From the NCBI GenBank assembly GCA_936911875.1, contig CAKZGB010000006.1, positions 248,001 through 312,000 on the forward strand: DNA of 64,000 bases, read 5' to 3'. Made by a program: the position numbers and the translations under genes. The stretch is from an uncultured Lysobacteraceae bacterium. GTDB taxonomy: Bacteria; Pseudomonadota; Gammaproteobacteria; Xanthomonadales; Xanthomonadaceae. Positions 27,900-36,135 of the stretch are shown here, piece after piece (within the stretch, counting starts at the first letter, position 1; each line of letters starts with the position of its first letter). The notes under the pieces are model-generated. The model saw only the letters and a list, made by a program, of their open reading frames with translations, was not told the origin of the DNA and made no database searches.

Positions 27900-27923
27900 G
27901 TCGACTGCGTTCCTAATCGGCGC

Positions 27924-28748
27924 TTAGCGCGGAGCGTAGAGAATCAGCGCTGTCACCAGTGCCGAGATCAACGCGCAACTGCCAACGAGCCAAGCCAGTC
28001 GAACGACCAGCTTGCGCTGTGCCTGCTGCCGCTCATACTCGAGTGCATCCAGTCGTTGCAGTTCCAGCTCGGCATCCCATTCTTCAGGACGATGCAGCAC
28101 GACAAAGTCCGGCGATTCCAGCATAAACCGATGCTTGCCCGCCAGCTGCCACTGATCGCCTGCTTCCAGAATGGCCTCGGGCCGCAACAGACCGTTGATG
28201 CGACTGTCGACATTTGCGGCTGCACGAATGCGCAAACCGTTTGCAGTCGGCTCGGCCGTCGCCAATTCCGCAGCCACGCCGGTTTGCATGCCCACGCGCA
28301 CATCGGCCTGCGGATGCGATCCGATCGAAACGAGCGACGTCACCGGAATGGCCTGACCGTAGTAGTCTCCGCTCAATCCGCGCAACGCAAACGAAGGCAA
28401 GGCCGTCTCGTTTGCGCTATCGGGCTCGGGTTCGCGACCGGCAGCCTCACCGGTCAGATAGGCCGATTGGCCATCGATAAAGAGACGATCACCCGGACGC
28501 GTCCAGGCCAGCCGATGCACCGGACGACCGTTCAAATGCACTGCATTGCGGCCCGCATACACATGCAGCCAGCAACCGAGCGTGTCCGCAGTGAGTTTGA
28601 TGGTCGCGGGAGCCGCCTCATCGTCAATCAGACGAAGGCCCTGCCCGCCCTGATCCGGCTCGCCTGAGAGTCGCAACCCGGCCTCGGTCACGGCAACAGC
28701 CTGATCGGTCAGATTGGAATCGCGAAACTGCAACTGTAAGGTGCTCAC
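27924..28748 (-). CDS. Tail-anchored FHA-like membrane protein
   Basis: About 274 residues; no assigned function. Two beta-rich halves resemble forkhead-associated folds: the second (about residues 115-215) has the pattern IGSHPQADVRV ... SRINGLL ... LEAGDQWQL. The phosphothreonine-binding residues of a classical FHA (GR, SxxH) are not kept: the GR position reads GS. A charged, probably helical segment (about 220-250) precedes a single C-terminal transmembrane helix (about 250-271), so it is a C-tail-anchored cytoplasmic protein. Start uncertain: GTG at 28748 gives MSTLQLQF; a TTG at 28757 is also open. Precedes serC by 24 bases. Confidence 0.7.
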   Translation of the reverse strand: MSTLQLQFRDSNLTDQAVAVTEAGLRLSGEPDQGGQGLRLIDDEAAPATIKLTADTLGCWLHVYAGRNAVHLNGRPVHRLAWTRPGDRLFIDGQSAYLTGEAAGREPEPDSANETALPSFALRGLSGDYYGQAIPVTSLVSIGSHPQADVRVGMQTGVAAELATAEPTANGLRIRAAANVDSRINGLLRPEAILEAGDQWQLAGKHRFMLESPDFVVLHRPEEWDAELELQRLDALEYERQQAQRKLVVRLAWLVGSCALISALVTALILYAPR

Positions 28749-28809
28749 TTCCCGCAATTTAACACGTCATCACCGATAATATGAAGCCCGTTTCTCCATT
28801 GCTTTGCGC

Positions 28810-29088
28810 ATGAGTCAGATTTCAATCGAACAAACCCACTCTCTGCAACCAGACGCTGTACGCGCGGCCGTCGATACCTTGGCGGAAAAACTCCGTTCGC
28901 GTTTTGGCGCCAACACGCACTGGGCAGATGAAACGCTGAAATTTGACGGTGGTGGTGTCGAAGGCGAGATCCGTTTGCTACCGGGCCGCGTTCACGTTCT
29001 GGCCGAATTGGGCATGATCTATGGCCTGATGAAGGGACCGATCGAATCGGAGATCCGTCGGGTCCTGCAGGAACAGCTCGGCGCTTAA
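28810..29088 (+). CDS. Polyhydroxyalkanoic acid system family protein
   Basis: 92 residues. The sequence MSQISIEQTHSL, then LAEKLRSRFGA, WADETLKFDGGGVEGEI, and the C-terminal GPIESEIRRVLQEQL match what I know as the PHA-granule-region small-protein family (PHA_gran_rgn), thought to be involved in granule formation or regulation; the biochemical role is not established. The start at ATG 28810 is chosen over an upstream TTG at 28804. It stands alone, divergent from the FHA gene and followed by a terminator; the PHA synthase genes lie about 2 kb further on, on the other strand. Confidence 0.82.
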   Translation: MSQISIEQTHSLQPDAVRAAVDTLAEKLRSRFGANTHWADETLKFDGGGVEGEIRLLPGRVHVLAELGMIYGLMKGPIESEIRRVLQEQLGA

Positions 29089-29096
29089 GTGCCAAA

Positions 29097-29123
29097 CAAA
29101 AACGCCGGCAATGCCGGCGTTTT
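29097..29123. terminator. Bidirectional terminator between PHA-system gene and galU
   Basis: AAAACGCCGGC / GCCGGCGTTTT with a tiny loop between convergent genes, flanked by an A-tract and T-tract; serves both directions. Confidence 0.9.
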
Positions 29124-29143
29124 GCTTACAAGCTGCGGGCAAC

Positions 29144-30049
29144 TTAGTGCTCGCGCACACCCAACTCATTGAGTGCGCGGATCATGGCGTCGCGGGCGCC
29201 ATCGGTCAAGGCCTCGTGATCCAATGCAAAACGGATCGTCGCCTCAATCAGACCCAAGTGCGAGCCGCAGTCAAAACGCGTTCCAAGGAAGCGATACGCC
29301 ATCACCGGGTTGTCCACCAGCAGACGTGCAATCGCGTCGGTCAGCTGAATCTCCCCGCCGGCACCCGGCTGTTGCGATTCCAGCAAGTCAAAAATCTTGG
29401 AGTCCAGAATGTAGCGACCGACTACGGCCAGACGGCTCGGCGCCACTTCGGGCTTGGGCTTTTCGACGATGGCCTGAATCCGGCCGGACCGATCCGAAAA
29501 TTCCGGCACATCAACGATGCCGTAGCTGCCCGTCATTTCCTGCGGCACGTCTTCGACCGCAATCACGGAGCTGCCATCGCGCTCGGCGATATCGGCCATT
29601 TGCGAAAGCGCACCGACGCCACCACGATTCCAGATCAGATCGTCGGGCAGCATCACTGCGAACGGCTCATTGCCCACGATGGGCTTGGCGCACAGCACGG
29701 CATGCCCTAACCCCAGCGCCTCGGCCTGGGTCACAAACACGGCACGCACGCCGGCGGGGAGCACTTCGCGTACGAGCTCTAACTGCTTGGTCTTGCCCGC
29801 CCGCTCCAGCTTCTGTTCCAGCTCGTAGGCTTTGTCAAAATAATCCGCGACCGCGTGCTTATAGCGGTTGGTGACAAAGATCAGCGTGTCGCAACCGGCC
29901 TCGATGGCTTCGTCGACTGCATATTGAATCAGCGGCTTGTCGACAATCGGCATCATCTCCTTGGGCACCGTCTTGGTCGCCGGCAAAAAGCGGGTGCCAA
30001 GACCGGCAACAGGGAATACGGCTTTGCGGATGCGCTGCGTCTTGCTCAT
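29144..30049 (-). CDS. galU: UTP--glucose-1-phosphate uridylyltransferase
   Basis: Makes UDP-glucose for exopolysaccharide, LPS and glucan synthesis. 301 aa. The nucleotidyltransferase start AVFPVAGLGTRFLPATK and PKEMMPIVDKPLIQY are diagnostic; AVMLPDDLIW and the FDCGSHLGLIEATIRFAL end fit GalU. The frame is open 51 codons further upstream but that portion would run into tRNA-Val; the start at 30049 has GGAG about 7 bases ahead. A TACAAT -10-like element lies at 30079-30084 without a clear -35. Monocistronic, behind the tRNA-Val terminator. Confidence 0.97.
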   Translation of the reverse strand: MSKTQRIRKAVFPVAGLGTRFLPATKTVPKEMMPIVDKPLIQYAVDEAIEAGCDTLIFVTNRYKHAVADYFDKAYELEQKLERAGKTKQLELVREVLPAGVRAVFVTQAEALGLGHAVLCAKPIVGNEPFAVMLPDDLIWNRGGVGALSQMADIAERDGSSVIAVEDVPQEMTGSYGIVDVPEFSDRSGRIQAIVEKPKPEVAPSRLAVVGRYILDSKIFDLLESQQPGAGGEIQLTDAIARLLVDNPVMAYRFLGTRFDCGSHLGLIEATIRFALDHEALTDGARDAMIRALNELGVREH

Positions 30050-30132
30050 ATCGCTCCATGCGATGATTCTTTCACCACATTGTACGGGATGGTCGATGAC
30101 ACTTTCCTCACACATCGGTGCGGAATTTTCCC

Positions 30133-30162
30133 AAAAAAAGCCCCCGCCTTGCGGCAGGGGCC
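30133..30162 (-). terminator. Intrinsic terminator after tRNA-Val
   Basis: On the minus strand GCCCCTGCC / GGCGGGGGC (one U-G pair, GCAA loop) is followed by seven Ts, 8 bases past the tRNA-Val CCA. Ends the tRNA-Leu/tRNA-Val transcript before galU. Confidence 0.92.
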
Positions 30163-30169
30163 TGATATC

Positions 30170-30244
30170 TGGTGCTCGGTGCAAGGATCGAACTTGCGAC
30201 ACCTGCCGTGTGAAGGCAGTGCTCTACCGCTGAGCTAACCGAGC
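30170..30244 (-). tRNA. tRNA-Val (anticodon CAC)
   Basis: 75 nt with encoded CCA. Acceptor GCTCGGT pairs fully with ACCGAGC, discriminator A. Anticodon stem CTGCC/GGCAG encloses the loop TTCACAC, anticodon CAC (codon GUG). Standard D-arm (GCTCAGC..GAGC) and T-loop TTCGATC. Second gene of the tRNA-Leu/tRNA-Val pair, 11 bases after tRNA-Leu. Confidence 0.96.
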
Positions 30245-30255
30245 ATGTTCCGATT

Positions 30256-30341
30256 TGGTACCGGCGATAGGACTCGAACCTACACGACATCTCTGCCAGT
30301 GGATTTTGAGTCCACCGCGTCTACCATTCCGCCACACCGGC
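30256..30341 (-). tRNA. tRNA-Leu (anticodon CAA)
   Basis: 86 nt with encoded CCA. Acceptor GCCGGTG pairs with CGCCGGT (two G-U pairs), discriminator A. Anticodon stem GTGGA/TCCAC with loop CTCAAAA, anticodon CAA (codon UUG). Long variable arm of class II. First of two tRNAs from one promoter. Confidence 0.96.
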
Positions 30342-30355
30342 AAATCGGACGAACG

Positions 30356-30384
30356 ATTTTATCAGGACTGCCCTGAATGCGCAA
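30356..30384 (-). promoter_or_regulatory. Promoter candidate for tRNA-Leu/tRNA-Val
   Basis: Minus strand TTGCGC at 30379-30384, 17-base spacer, TAAAAT at 30356-30361; the -10 ends 15 bases before the mature tRNA-Leu 5' end. The -10 is 5/6, the -35 only keeps TTG. Confidence 0.55.
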
Positions 30385-30385
30385 G

Positions 30386-30847
30386 TCAGACATCGGGCCA
30401 GTGCAGCGCCTTCGACCAGGGCCACCAGCCCTGACCGGTCAGCGCATACACGTCCGCCGCCCGCTCAAACCGGTTGGTCCAGCGCACGCCGCCATGCATC
30501 AGATACAGCGGCAGAAACAGCGGGCCAAGTGCCATGTACTGATAAACGTGGGCACGCTCATGCGCCGACAGCAAGATCTCGGGCTCCTCTCCCTTACCCG
30601 CGCGGCGCGCGTACGTCAGACACGGCGAGTCCAGATCGTTACCGGTGTAGAGGATGACATTGCCGAGCGTGAGCGCACCACCCGGCCCCCACGGTACGCC
30701 ATGAAATACTAGCGCCATGTCTGGACGACGCCAATGCCAGTGAGCGCCCTGTGCCATCGCAACGGCACCTGCCAACAGGCCCACCAATGTGTTGGGCAAG
30801 GTCCACACCATGCCCAACGCCAGCCACAACGAACGCAAACTCTGCAT
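30386..30847 (-). CDS. Small hypothetical protein with HExxH zinc-binding motif
   Basis: Function unknown; 153 residues from the start MQSLRSLWL (the frame is open 42 codons upstream into phaC). Residues 5-32 are hydrophobic and could be a membrane anchor. The centre has GGALTLGNVILYTGND, followed by H96-E97-R-A-H100 (HExxH) in AHERAHVYQY, a hydrophobic GPLFLPLYL stretch, then NRFERAADVYA with Glu128, 28 residues after the second His. HExxH plus a downstream Glu resembles the gluzincin metallopeptidase arrangement. The C-terminus is Trp-rich (GWWPWSKALHW). It is the last gene after phaE-phaC (16 bases from phaC), so it may be translated with the PHA synthase. I recall similar unannotated proteins in xanthomonads. 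Confidence 0.75.
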   Translation of the reverse strand: MQSLRSLWLALGMVWTLPNTLVGLLAGAVAMAQGAHWHWRRPDMALVFHGVPWGPGGALTLGNVILYTGNDLDSPCLTYARRAGKGEEPEILLSAHERAHVYQYMALGPLFLPLYLMHGGVRWTNRFERAADVYALTGQGWWPWSKALHWPDV

Positions 30848-30863
30848 CAGTGCGTGTGGGACC

Positions 30864-31952
30864 TTAGCGCGCTGCAAGCCACTGGTGAATATTATCCGGC
30901 ACATCACGTTGTGCACGTGAGGACACGTAGATGCCGATATGGCCACCACGGAACGACATCTCGGAATAATCATCGGAACCGATCAGACCGCCAAGTGCCT
31001 TCGAGGCCTCGGGCGGAACCAGATGATCCTGTTCGGCGTAGATGTTGTACACCGGACATTGCACTTGCATCAGATCGATGGCCTGACCGCCAACCGTAGC
31101 AGTGCCGTTGACCAGACCGTTGCCTTGGAAGAACTCCGTAGTGAATTCGCGGAAGGCTTCACCGGCCTGATCCGGCGAATCGAAAATCCATTTTTCCATG
31201 CGCAGGAAATCTTCCATTGCGCGCGGATTATCGAGAATATCGACCATGCCAACGTACTTCTGCACGAACAGGCGCCAGGGCTTGAGCGTCAGGTACGTGA
31301 AATTCATCATGTCGGCCGAGACATTGCCGACGGCGTTGACCAGCAGATCGGCATCGACACCGCGAGTCCAATTGGACAGCATGTTGTCGCGCGTATGGAA
31401 GTCCACCGGCGTGACCATGGTGATGAGGTTGCGGATGTTGTCCGGGAACAGCGATGTGTAGCACAGACTGAACACACCACCTTGGCAGATACCCAGCAGA
31501 TTGATGCGATCCTGGCCGCTGCGCTCGCGCAAGGCATCGACCGCGCCACCCAAGTAACGGACGATGTAATCCTGCAGTTCCAGATAACGGTCGGACCGGT
31601 CGGCATAACCCCAGTCGATGACGTAGATATCTTCGCCACGTTCCAGCAGACCGCGCACGATGGACTTATCGCTCTGCAGATCGACCATGTACGGCCGATT
31701 GACCAACGCATAGCTGATCAGCAGTGGCACCTTGGTGCGCGAGGGTTGATCCCCCTTGAACCGATACAGAACAACCTTGCCGTCGCGCCAGATTTCTTCG
31801 CGTTCGGTTGCACCGTAGTGCACCTCGTCCATCTTGGCGAAGGTCTCGGCGGCAGCGCCAAGCTTGGCGCCGACTTGGCGAAACTCATTGGCCAGCGACT
31901 CGGGCGTGAAATGAATCGGCGAAGCGGCGGCGTGTTCGTTGGAATCCGTCAT
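30864..31952 (-). CDS. phaC: Class III poly(R)-hydroxyalkanoate synthase, subunit PhaC
   Basis: Polymerises (R)-3-hydroxyacyl-CoA into PHA at the granule surface, in complex with PhaE. At 362 aa it has class III length (class I/II are about 560). The lipase-like box GICQGG (154-159) has nucleophile Cys156; the remaining triad is Asp309 (YAEQDHLVPP) and His338 (RGGHIGIYV). The WGYADRSDRYLELQDY block is typical. phaE lies 18 bases upstream, the HExxH gene 16 bases downstream. Confidence 0.96.
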   Translation of the reverse strand: MTDSNEHAAASPIHFTPESLANEFRQVGAKLGAAAETFAKMDEVHYGATEREEIWRDGKVVLYRFKGDQPSRTKVPLLISYALVNRPYMVDLQSDKSIVRGLLERGEDIYVIDWGYADRSDRYLELQDYIVRYLGGAVDALRERSGQDRINLLGICQGGVFSLCYTSLFPDNIRNLITMVTPVDFHTRDNMLSNWTRGVDADLLVNAVGNVSADMMNFTYLTLKPWRLFVQKYVGMVDILDNPRAMEDFLRMEKWIFDSPDQAGEAFREFTTEFFQGNGLVNGTATVGGQAIDLMQVQCPVYNIYAEQDHLVPPEASKALGGLIGSDDYSEMSFRGGHIGIYVSSRAQRDVPDNIHQWLAAR

Positions 31953-31970
31953 GATCTGTTCGCTCCGTAC

Positions 31971-33197
31971 TTATCGGCGAGTGGTCTTTCGAGCAGTGGC
32001 CTTTTTGCTCACCGTCTTCTTGGCCGCTTTCTTGGCGACGCTCTTGGTTGCAGCTTTCTTTGCGACTTTCTTGGTCGCTTTCTTCGCAACCGATTTTGCT
32101 ACCTTTTTAGCAGCCTTTTTCACCGCTTTCTTAGCAGCCTTCTTGACGGCTTTTCGCATCGCTTTTGTAGCGACCTTGGCCGGCGGTGCACCGGCAGTCG
32201 AAACCGCAGCAGTGGGCACCGAACCGGTGCGTAACGCATCCCTTAAGTTGCGCACTTCGCGCTCGAGCATCGTCAGTTTGCGATACGCCGCATCAATCTC
32301 AGTGCGACCGGGAATACCGAATGCCGCTGTGGCGCGCTCAATCTCCGACTGCACAGCCAGACGCACACGCATCTGCGAGTTCACCAGATCACCGTAAGCC
32401 GCGCGATACTCATCGCCCAGCGCCGCCTCTTCGAAGGCCGCCTCGGCCGCATCGACCCACACATCGAACAGAGCGCGAGTGGATTCAATCACCTTGCCCT
32501 GCTCCCGGCGGGCTTCCAGCGCGGATTCAAAGCGATCCAGTGCATCGGTATTGATAGTTCCCAGCAGCGTACTGAACTGAGCAGCCGCATCCCGATATTC
32601 CTGCACGAAACGCGCCAGTTGCTGCCAGCGCTCCTGGTGCTCGCGCATAAAACCGAAGGCCGGCACATCACCCGCTCCGCCGGCTTGTGCACGCATCCAA
32701 TCCAGCACCGGCTGCACTTGTGTCAGCCACACGGAGAAATCCTGATGATTGAACTGCTGCATCGCGGAGAACATGCGATTAAAGCCATCGCCGCCGGCTT
32801 GCTCAAGCCACTGTTCCCACTGCTCGCGAATGGCCTTGGCGCTAGGCGCCTTGTCCAGAAACTCCGAGGCCATCTGCTGCAAACTGGCCAGCCATTGCGC
32901 ACCCTGCCCGCCGAACTGACGCATCGCATCCTGCAGCGGATCACGCGGCGCGAAGGCAGCCCCAAAGCCGAACGGCATCCCGCTACCCATGCCGAAACCA
33001 CCGGGCATTGCACCACCAAACGGCGAGGCCGCGCCGAATGGAGACGCGCCAAAGCCTGCAAACGGATTGGGCGCCGTGGGCGAACCTGTCATGCGACTCC
33101 ATTGTGCGTACTGCTCCTGCCATTGCTGCCAGGCGCTACCGGCCTGCTCCATCCACTGTGCCGGATCGAAATTGCCAAAAGGGTTGGAATTGGACAT
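31971..33197 (-). CDS. phaE: Class III PHA synthase subunit PhaE with histone-H1-like tail
   Basis: Partner required for PhaC activity. Residues 1-35 are Trp/Gln-rich (DPAQWMEQAGSAWQQWQEQ), about 36-95 are Gly/Phe/Pro/Met-rich, about 100-320 form the helical PhaE domain ending in a coiled coil (YRKLTMLEREVRNLRDAL). Residues 341-408 are a Lys/Ala-rich tail with repeated KKAAKKAVKK-like units: I count about 26 Lys in 68 residues. This resembles histone H1/AlgP-like tails and the DNA-binding tail of PhaF phasins, and is not part of the classical PhaE. The start has no strong competitor. Begins 48 bases after pssA. Confidence 0.9.
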   Translation of the reverse strand: MSNSNPFGNFDPAQWMEQAGSAWQQWQEQYAQWSRMTGSPTAPNPFAGFGASPFGAASPFGGAMPGGFGMGSGMPFGFGAAFAPRDPLQDAMRQFGGQGAQWLASLQQMASEFLDKAPSAKAIREQWEQWLEQAGGDGFNRMFSAMQQFNHQDFSVWLTQVQPVLDWMRAQAGGAGDVPAFGFMREHQERWQQLARFVQEYRDAAAQFSTLLGTINTDALDRFESALEARREQGKVIESTRALFDVWVDAAEAAFEEAALGDEYRAAYGDLVNSQMRVRLAVQSEIERATAAFGIPGRTEIDAAYRKLTMLEREVRNLRDALRTGSVPTAAVSTAGAPPAKVATKAMRKAVKKAAKKAVKKAAKKVAKSVAKKATKKVAKKAATKSVAKKAAKKTVSKKATARKTTRR

Positions 33198-33245
33198 GCA
33201 TGAACTCCGGATGCGGAAACAGAATTTAAAGAGTGTCTGTAGCGG

Positions 33246-33860
33246 TTATGGCTTGGGGATGCGCAAAGTCTTGCTGATCATTAGCGAGCCGGACAATGCA
33301 TACAGCAACACCAGCGGATGCAATTGCCACGGTCCTAACTGCACCATGCCACCCCAAAGTTGCGTGCCGATGTCACCGCGCTGCAGAGCCACGAACAGAA
33401 TGATCACCAGGATCAGGCTCGAAGGGATCGGAGTGCCTTCGAAATATTTGACCTTGCCCTTGTCGCCCGTCAGTTGTTCTGCCGTGACATTGAAGCGGGC
33501 CAGACGGCTGACACCGCAACAGACAAAGTAAGACAGCACCGCCCAGTCCCAACCGCCTTGCATGCCGCAGGCATAGGCCAGTGCAGCGGGCGCCACGCCA
33601 AACGAGATGACGTCGGCAAGGGAGTCGAGCTCGCGCCCCAGGATCGAGGCGCTATTGCGCCAGCGGGCGACGTAGCCATCGAACACATCAAAGATGAAAG
33701 CCAGCGGGATTAGCGCCATGCCGATCATCAGATCGGACTGCACGCCCTCCTGCAGAAAGCGCATGGCGGCGAAAATGGCGCCGGTGCCGCAAAACGCATT
33801 GGCCAGTGTGAACCAGTCGGCGAGATGGAACCCGCGAATCATGCTGAAGTGCTTATTCAT
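33246..33860 (-). CDS. pssA: CDP-diacylglycerol--serine O-phosphatidyltransferase
   Basis: Makes phosphatidylserine, precursor of phosphatidylethanolamine. 204 aa with several transmembrane helices (about 14-34, 45-60, 88-105, 150-200). The CDP-alcohol phosphatidyltransferase motif is complete: Asp61-Gly62, Ala65-Arg66, Gly75, Asp79, Asp83. The multi-span type II (Bacillus-like) enzyme rather than the soluble E. coli PssA. It follows the pnp terminator and precedes phaE by 48 bases, so pssA-phaE-phaC may be one transcript. An alternative start is Met7. Confidence 0.93.
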   Translation of the reverse strand: MNKHFSMIRGFHLADWFTLANAFCGTGAIFAAMRFLQEGVQSDLMIGMALIPLAFIFDVFDGYVARWRNSASILGRELDSLADVISFGVAPAALAYACGMQGGWDWAVLSYFVCCGVSRLARFNVTAEQLTGDKGKVKYFEGTPIPSSLILVIILFVALQRGDIGTQLWGGMVQLGPWQLHPLVLLYALSGSLMISKTLRIPKP

Positions 33861-33889
33861 AGCATCAGGATATCAATCATTTCCTACAC

Positions 33890-33919
33890 AAACAAAAACG
33901 GACTCCCGAGGGAGTCCGC
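33890..33919 (-). terminator. Intrinsic terminator after pnp
   Basis: Minus strand CGGACTCCC / GGGAGTCCG with minimal loop followed by TTTTTGTTT, 28 bases past the pnp stop codon. Confidence 0.9.
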
Positions 33920-33946
33920 TTTAGCATTGAAACGAAGTCGGAACCC

Positions 33947-36046
33947 TTAGGCTTCGACTTGCGGTTCCAGGTCCTTCATGGACAGGCGGATGCGGCCTTG
34001 CTTGTCCACTTCGAGCACCTTGACCTTGACGATATCGCCTTCCTTGAGCTTGTCGGAGACCTTCTCGACGCGCTCGTTGGAGATTTGCGACACGTGCACC
34101 AGGCCGTCTTTACCCGGCAGGATGGTCACGAATGCGCCGAAGTCCATGATCTTGGCGACCTTGCCTTCGTAGATGCGACCCGGTTCGACATCGGACGTGA
34201 TCTGTTCGATGCGCGTCTTGGCATCTTCAGCCGCCTTGGCGTTCACCGAAGCGATCACGATGGTGCCGTCATCTTGGATGTCGATCTGAGTGTTGGTTTC
34301 CTTGGTGATGGCTTGGATGGTCGAACCGCCCTTGCCGATCACTTCGCGGATCTTGTCCGGGTGAATCTTGATGGTCAGCAGACGCGGAGCGAATTCGCTC
34401 AGCTCTCCGCGCGGCGTGTTCAGAGCCGAAGCCATTTCGCCGAGGATGTGCAGACGACCGGCCTTGGCCTGTTCCAGCGCGACCTTCATGATTTCTTCGG
34501 TGATGCCTTGGATCTTGATATCCATTTGCAGCGCCGAGATGCCTTCGGTAGTACCGGCAACCTTGAAGTCCATGTCGCCCAGGTGATCTTCGTCACCCAG
34601 GATGTCGCTCAGAACGACGAAATTATCGCCTTCCTTGACCAGACCCATGGCGATACCGGCAACCGGTGCCTTCATCGGCACGCCGGCGTCCATCAGAGCC
34701 AGCGAGGAACCGCAGACCGAGGCCATCGACGAAGAACCGTTGGATTCGGTGATTTCCGAAACCACGCGCACGGTGTACGGGAATTCTTCCATCGAAGGCA
34801 TCACTGCCAGCACGCCGCGCTTGGCGAGACGGCCGTGACCGATTTCGCGACGCTTAGGCGCACCGAAACGGCCGGTTTCACCAACCGAGTACGGAGGGAA
34901 GTTGTAATGGAACAGGAAGTGTTCCTTGTACTCGCCGCTGACGGCGTCGATGATCTGACCGTCACGGGCAGTACCCAGCGTAGCCACGACCAAAGCCTGC
35001 GTTTCACCGCGGGTAAACAGTGCCGAACCGTGAGTACGCGGCAGCACGCCAACGCGCGAAGTGATCGGACGCACGGTGTCCAGAGCACGACCGTCGATAC
35101 GGATCTTGCTGTCGAGCACGCTGTCACGCATGGTGCGGTATTCGAGTTCGCCCAGTTCCTTAGCGATATCGGCATCCAGCCAGCCGTTAGCGACCTTGCT
35201 GTCTTCGAGTGCGGCAACGGCGTTGGCCTTGGCTTGTGCCAGGGCGTCACGACGCTGATGCTTATCAACAATGCGGAAGGCTTCGGACATGGCCGAACCG
35301 GCAGCATTCTTGACGGCATCGATCAGCGAGTTGTTGCGTTCCGGGGCAACCCAAGTCGAAGCCGGAGCACCGGCCTCAGCAACCAGTTCGTTGATGGCCT
35401 TGATTGCGGCTTGCATTTCGCGGTGACCGAACATCACGGCGCCGAGCATCACGTCTTCGGACAGCAAGTTGGCTTCGGATTCAACCATCAGCACAGCGGA
35501 TTCGGTACCGGCAACCACCAGTTCCAGATCGCTGCTTTGCAGTTCGGTGATCGTCGGGTTCAGGATGTAAGCACCATCGCGGTAACCGACCTTGGCAGCG
35601 CCAATCGGACCTTGGAAGGGCGTACCGGCCAGTGCCAGAGCGGCCGAGGCACCCAGCAGCGCCGGGATGTCGCCGTCGACTTCAGGATTCAGCGAAATCG
35701 TCGTAGCGATGATTTGCACTTCGTTCTTGTAGTCTTCGGGGAACAGCGGACGGATCGGACGGTCGATCAGACGCGAGATCAGCGTTTCCTTTTCAGTGGC
35801 ACGGCCTTCGCGCTTGAAGAAACCGCCCGGAATACGGCCACCGGCGTAGAACTTTTCCTGGTAGTCAACAGTCAGTGGAAAGAAATCCTGACCTTCGCGA
35901 GCCGACTTGGCTGCAACGGCGGAAACGAGGACGACGGTATCGTCCATGGTGACCATAACGGCGCCGCTGGCTTGGCGGGCGATTTCACCGGTCTCGATGG
36001 TGACCTGATGACGGCCGTACTGGAAGGTCTTGGTAATCTTTGCCAC
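33947..36046 (-). CDS. pnp: Polyribonucleotide nucleotidyltransferase (PNPase)
   Basis: Phosphorolytic 3'-5' exoribonuclease of the RNA degradosome. 699 aa: two RNase PH-like domains separated by an alpha-helical domain, then KH (about 555-615, VIGKGGSTIQAITKE) and S1 (about 620-690, YEGKVAKIMDFGAFV). The catalytic core block DILGDEDHLGDMDFKVAGT lies in the second PH domain. Ribosome site AAGGA is present upstream of the ATG. A terminator separates it from rpsO 90 bases upstream, as in the rpsO-pnp region of E. coli. Confidence 0.98.
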   Translation of the reverse strand: MAKITKTFQYGRHQVTIETGEIARQASGAVMVTMDDTVVLVSAVAAKSAREGQDFFPLTVDYQEKFYAGGRIPGGFFKREGRATEKETLISRLIDRPIRPLFPEDYKNEVQIIATTISLNPEVDGDIPALLGASAALALAGTPFQGPIGAAKVGYRDGAYILNPTITELQSSDLELVVAGTESAVLMVESEANLLSEDVMLGAVMFGHREMQAAIKAINELVAEAGAPASTWVAPERNNSLIDAVKNAAGSAMSEAFRIVDKHQRRDALAQAKANAVAALEDSKVANGWLDADIAKELGELEYRTMRDSVLDSKIRIDGRALDTVRPITSRVGVLPRTHGSALFTRGETQALVVATLGTARDGQIIDAVSGEYKEHFLFHYNFPPYSVGETGRFGAPKRREIGHGRLAKRGVLAVMPSMEEFPYTVRVVSEITESNGSSSMASVCGSSLALMDAGVPMKAPVAGIAMGLVKEGDNFVVLSDILGDEDHLGDMDFKVAGTTEGISALQMDIKIQGITEEIMKVALEQAKAGRLHILGEMASALNTPRGELSEFAPRLLTIKIHPDKIREVIGKGGSTIQAITKETNTQIDIQDDGTIVIASVNAKAAEDAKTRIEQITSDVEPGRIYEGKVAKIMDFGAFVTILPGKDGLVHVSQISNERVEKVSDKLKEGDIVKVKVLEVDKQGRIRLSMKDLEPQVEA

Positions 36047-36135
36047 TGTGTTTTCCTTGCTGTTTTTTGCTGGATGATCCGGCGGACCCCTGTCAGACCG
36101 GTGTGCCGCATACGCGGCGGGTACTACGTGTAACG

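Noticed and set aside
30050..30202. N-terminal extension of galU
   Set aside because: The extra 51 residues would be encoded within the tRNA-Val gene and terminator; the conserved GalU N-terminus starts at 30049.
33959..36133. 724-residue open frame on the plus strand opposite pnp
   Set aside because: Exact antisense shadow of a highly conserved gene; composition (many Asp/Gly/His/Gln runs) is that of a reverse-complement frame and no domain is recognisable.
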